From positions 1 through 6,422 of the forward strand of contig DYBS01000082.1 of NCBI GenBank assembly GCA_019418525.1: 6,422 bases of DNA, read 5' to 3'. The stretch is from Clostridiales bacterium (lineage in GTDB: Bacteria; Bacillota; Clostridia; Oscillospirales; Oscillospiraceae). The position numbers were made by a program, and so were the translations under genes. Every line of letters begins with the position of its first letter. The first letter of the stretch is position 1. Below are positions 5,856 to 6,422 of this stretch, in pieces. Below the pieces are notes generated by a model, which worked only from the letters and a program-made list of their open reading frames with translations, did no database searches and had not been told where the DNA came from.

Positions 5856-6422
5856 TTGGATGCATTCAAGGAATCCCTGTTGGAAGCGCTGGGGACCCGC
5901 ACCGTGTTCACCATCCCGCTGCTGGGCGGTATCCCGGTAGGGGAATCGGTGGTAGTGTCATGGATCATCATGGCGGTGCTGATCGTGGCCACACTGCTCC
6001 TGACCCGGAAGTTGAGTGTAGAGAATCCGGGGAAGGTACAGGTGGCACTGGAGAGCGCGGTGGAGTTTCTCAATGGTTTCGTGAGGACTAACATCGGCAC
6101 CCACTGGCGCCCCTTCGCCCCCTACCTGGGCACGGTGGCGCTGTACATCGCGCTGTCCAATGCTATCGGGATCTTCGGCCTGACGCCGCCCACCAAGGAC
6201 ATCAGCGTGACGGCGGCGCTGGCGCTGATGAGCATGCTGCTCATCTACGGGGCCCAGTTCCGGTACAACGGACTGCTGGGCGGGCTGAAGAAGTTCGCCG
6301 AGCCCATGCCGCTGCTGATCCCCATCAATCTGATGGAGGTCGCGGTCCGGCCCTTGGCCCTGTGCATGCGGCTGTTCGGCAACATTCTCGGCGCGTTCAT
6401 CATCATGGAGATGCTGAAATAT
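5856..6422 (+). CDS. atpB: ATP synthase F0 subunit a (3' partial)
   Basis: Subunit a is the membrane stator channel of the F-type ATP synthase; it conducts protons or sodium ions past the c-ring. The window holds the first 189 residues and ends inside the gene. Identity rests on the highly conserved C-terminal block EPMPLLIPINLMEVAVRPLA (149-168) followed by CMRLFGNILGAFI. The latter contains Arg172, the counterpart of the essential E. coli Arg210. Hydrophobic segments at about 31-50, 90-108, 118-133 and 151-170 agree with its multi-span topology. PTKD near 112-115 is also typical of bacterial subunit a. The start is uncertain by two or three codons: TTG 5856 fits the GAGGTGA ribosome site best. 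The remaining atp genes presumably follow outside the window. Ion specificity cannot be judged without subunit c. Nothing suggests damage to the gene. Confidence 0.93.
   Translation, partial: MDAFKESLLEALGTRTVFTIPLLGGIPVGESVVVSWIIMAVLIVATLLLTRKLSVENPGKVQVALESAVEFLNGFVRTNIGTHWRPFAPYLGTVALYIALSNAIGIFGLTPPTKDISVTAALALMSMLLIYGAQFRYNGLLGGLKKFAEPMPLLIPINLMEVAVRPLALCMRLFGNILGAFIIMEMLKY

Noticed and set aside
5558..6100. 180-codon - strand frame spanning the intergenic region
   Set aside because: It runs antisense through conserved atpB sequence, across both candidate promoters and into the kinase in a different frame. There is no motif and no ribosome site that makes it convincing.
1..6422. tRNA, rRNA, CRISPR array, insertion sequence ends or attachment sites
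   Set aside because: I looked for cloverleaf-like segments, spaced direct repeats and terminal inverted repeats with a transposase and found none. The only strong inverted repeat is the terminator at 3373-3402.

Overview
This GC-rich window (many stretches above 65% GC) looks like a chromosomal segment of an anaerobic Firmicute. A high-GC member of the Clostridia, such as the Oscillospiraceae, would fit the mix of an AddA-type nuclease, a CitA/DcuS-type two-component pair, strong GGAGG-type ribosome sites and TTG starts. That placement is inference from gene content and composition; there is no taxonomic marker here.

Left part, + strand (1-3361): a DNA-processing and defence block. It opens inside the C-terminal RecB-family nuclease domain of a helicase-nuclease, most likely AddA. 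With no stop codon, the same reading frame runs into an McrB-type AAA+ GTPase (most likely start ATG 511), which overlaps mcrC by 8 bases. McrB and McrC together form a type IV, modification-dependent restriction enzyme: McrB would recognise DNA and translocate using GTP, and McrC cuts. The AAA+ core of McrB and all of McrC are canonical. The N-terminal 150 residues of McrB match no recognition domain I know and are encoded by a markedly AT-richer stretch.

Middle (3373-3402): a 14-bp perfect hairpin between two converging transcription units, probably a shared terminator.

Right-middle, - strand (3406-5697): a two-gene operon encoding a membrane histidine kinase of the CitA/DcuS type and its CitB/DcuR-type response regulator. 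A near-consensus sigma-70 promoter (TTGACA, 17 bp, TATACT) drives it with a leader of only about 15 bases. The promoter position fixes the kinase start at 5697.

Right end, + strand (5856 to the window edge): the start of atpB, ATP synthase subunit a, truncated by the window. The intergenic region shared by kinase and atpB (5698-5855) carries the kinase promoter, a weaker candidate atp promoter and two near-palindromic CTTTCGAWAG boxes 18 bp apart. These boxes are candidate operators for the neighbouring regulator. The two points most worth pursuing are the uninterrupted AddA-McrB frame with its compositionally foreign McrB N-terminus, and the boxed divergent region linking a sensor system to the ATP synthase operon.
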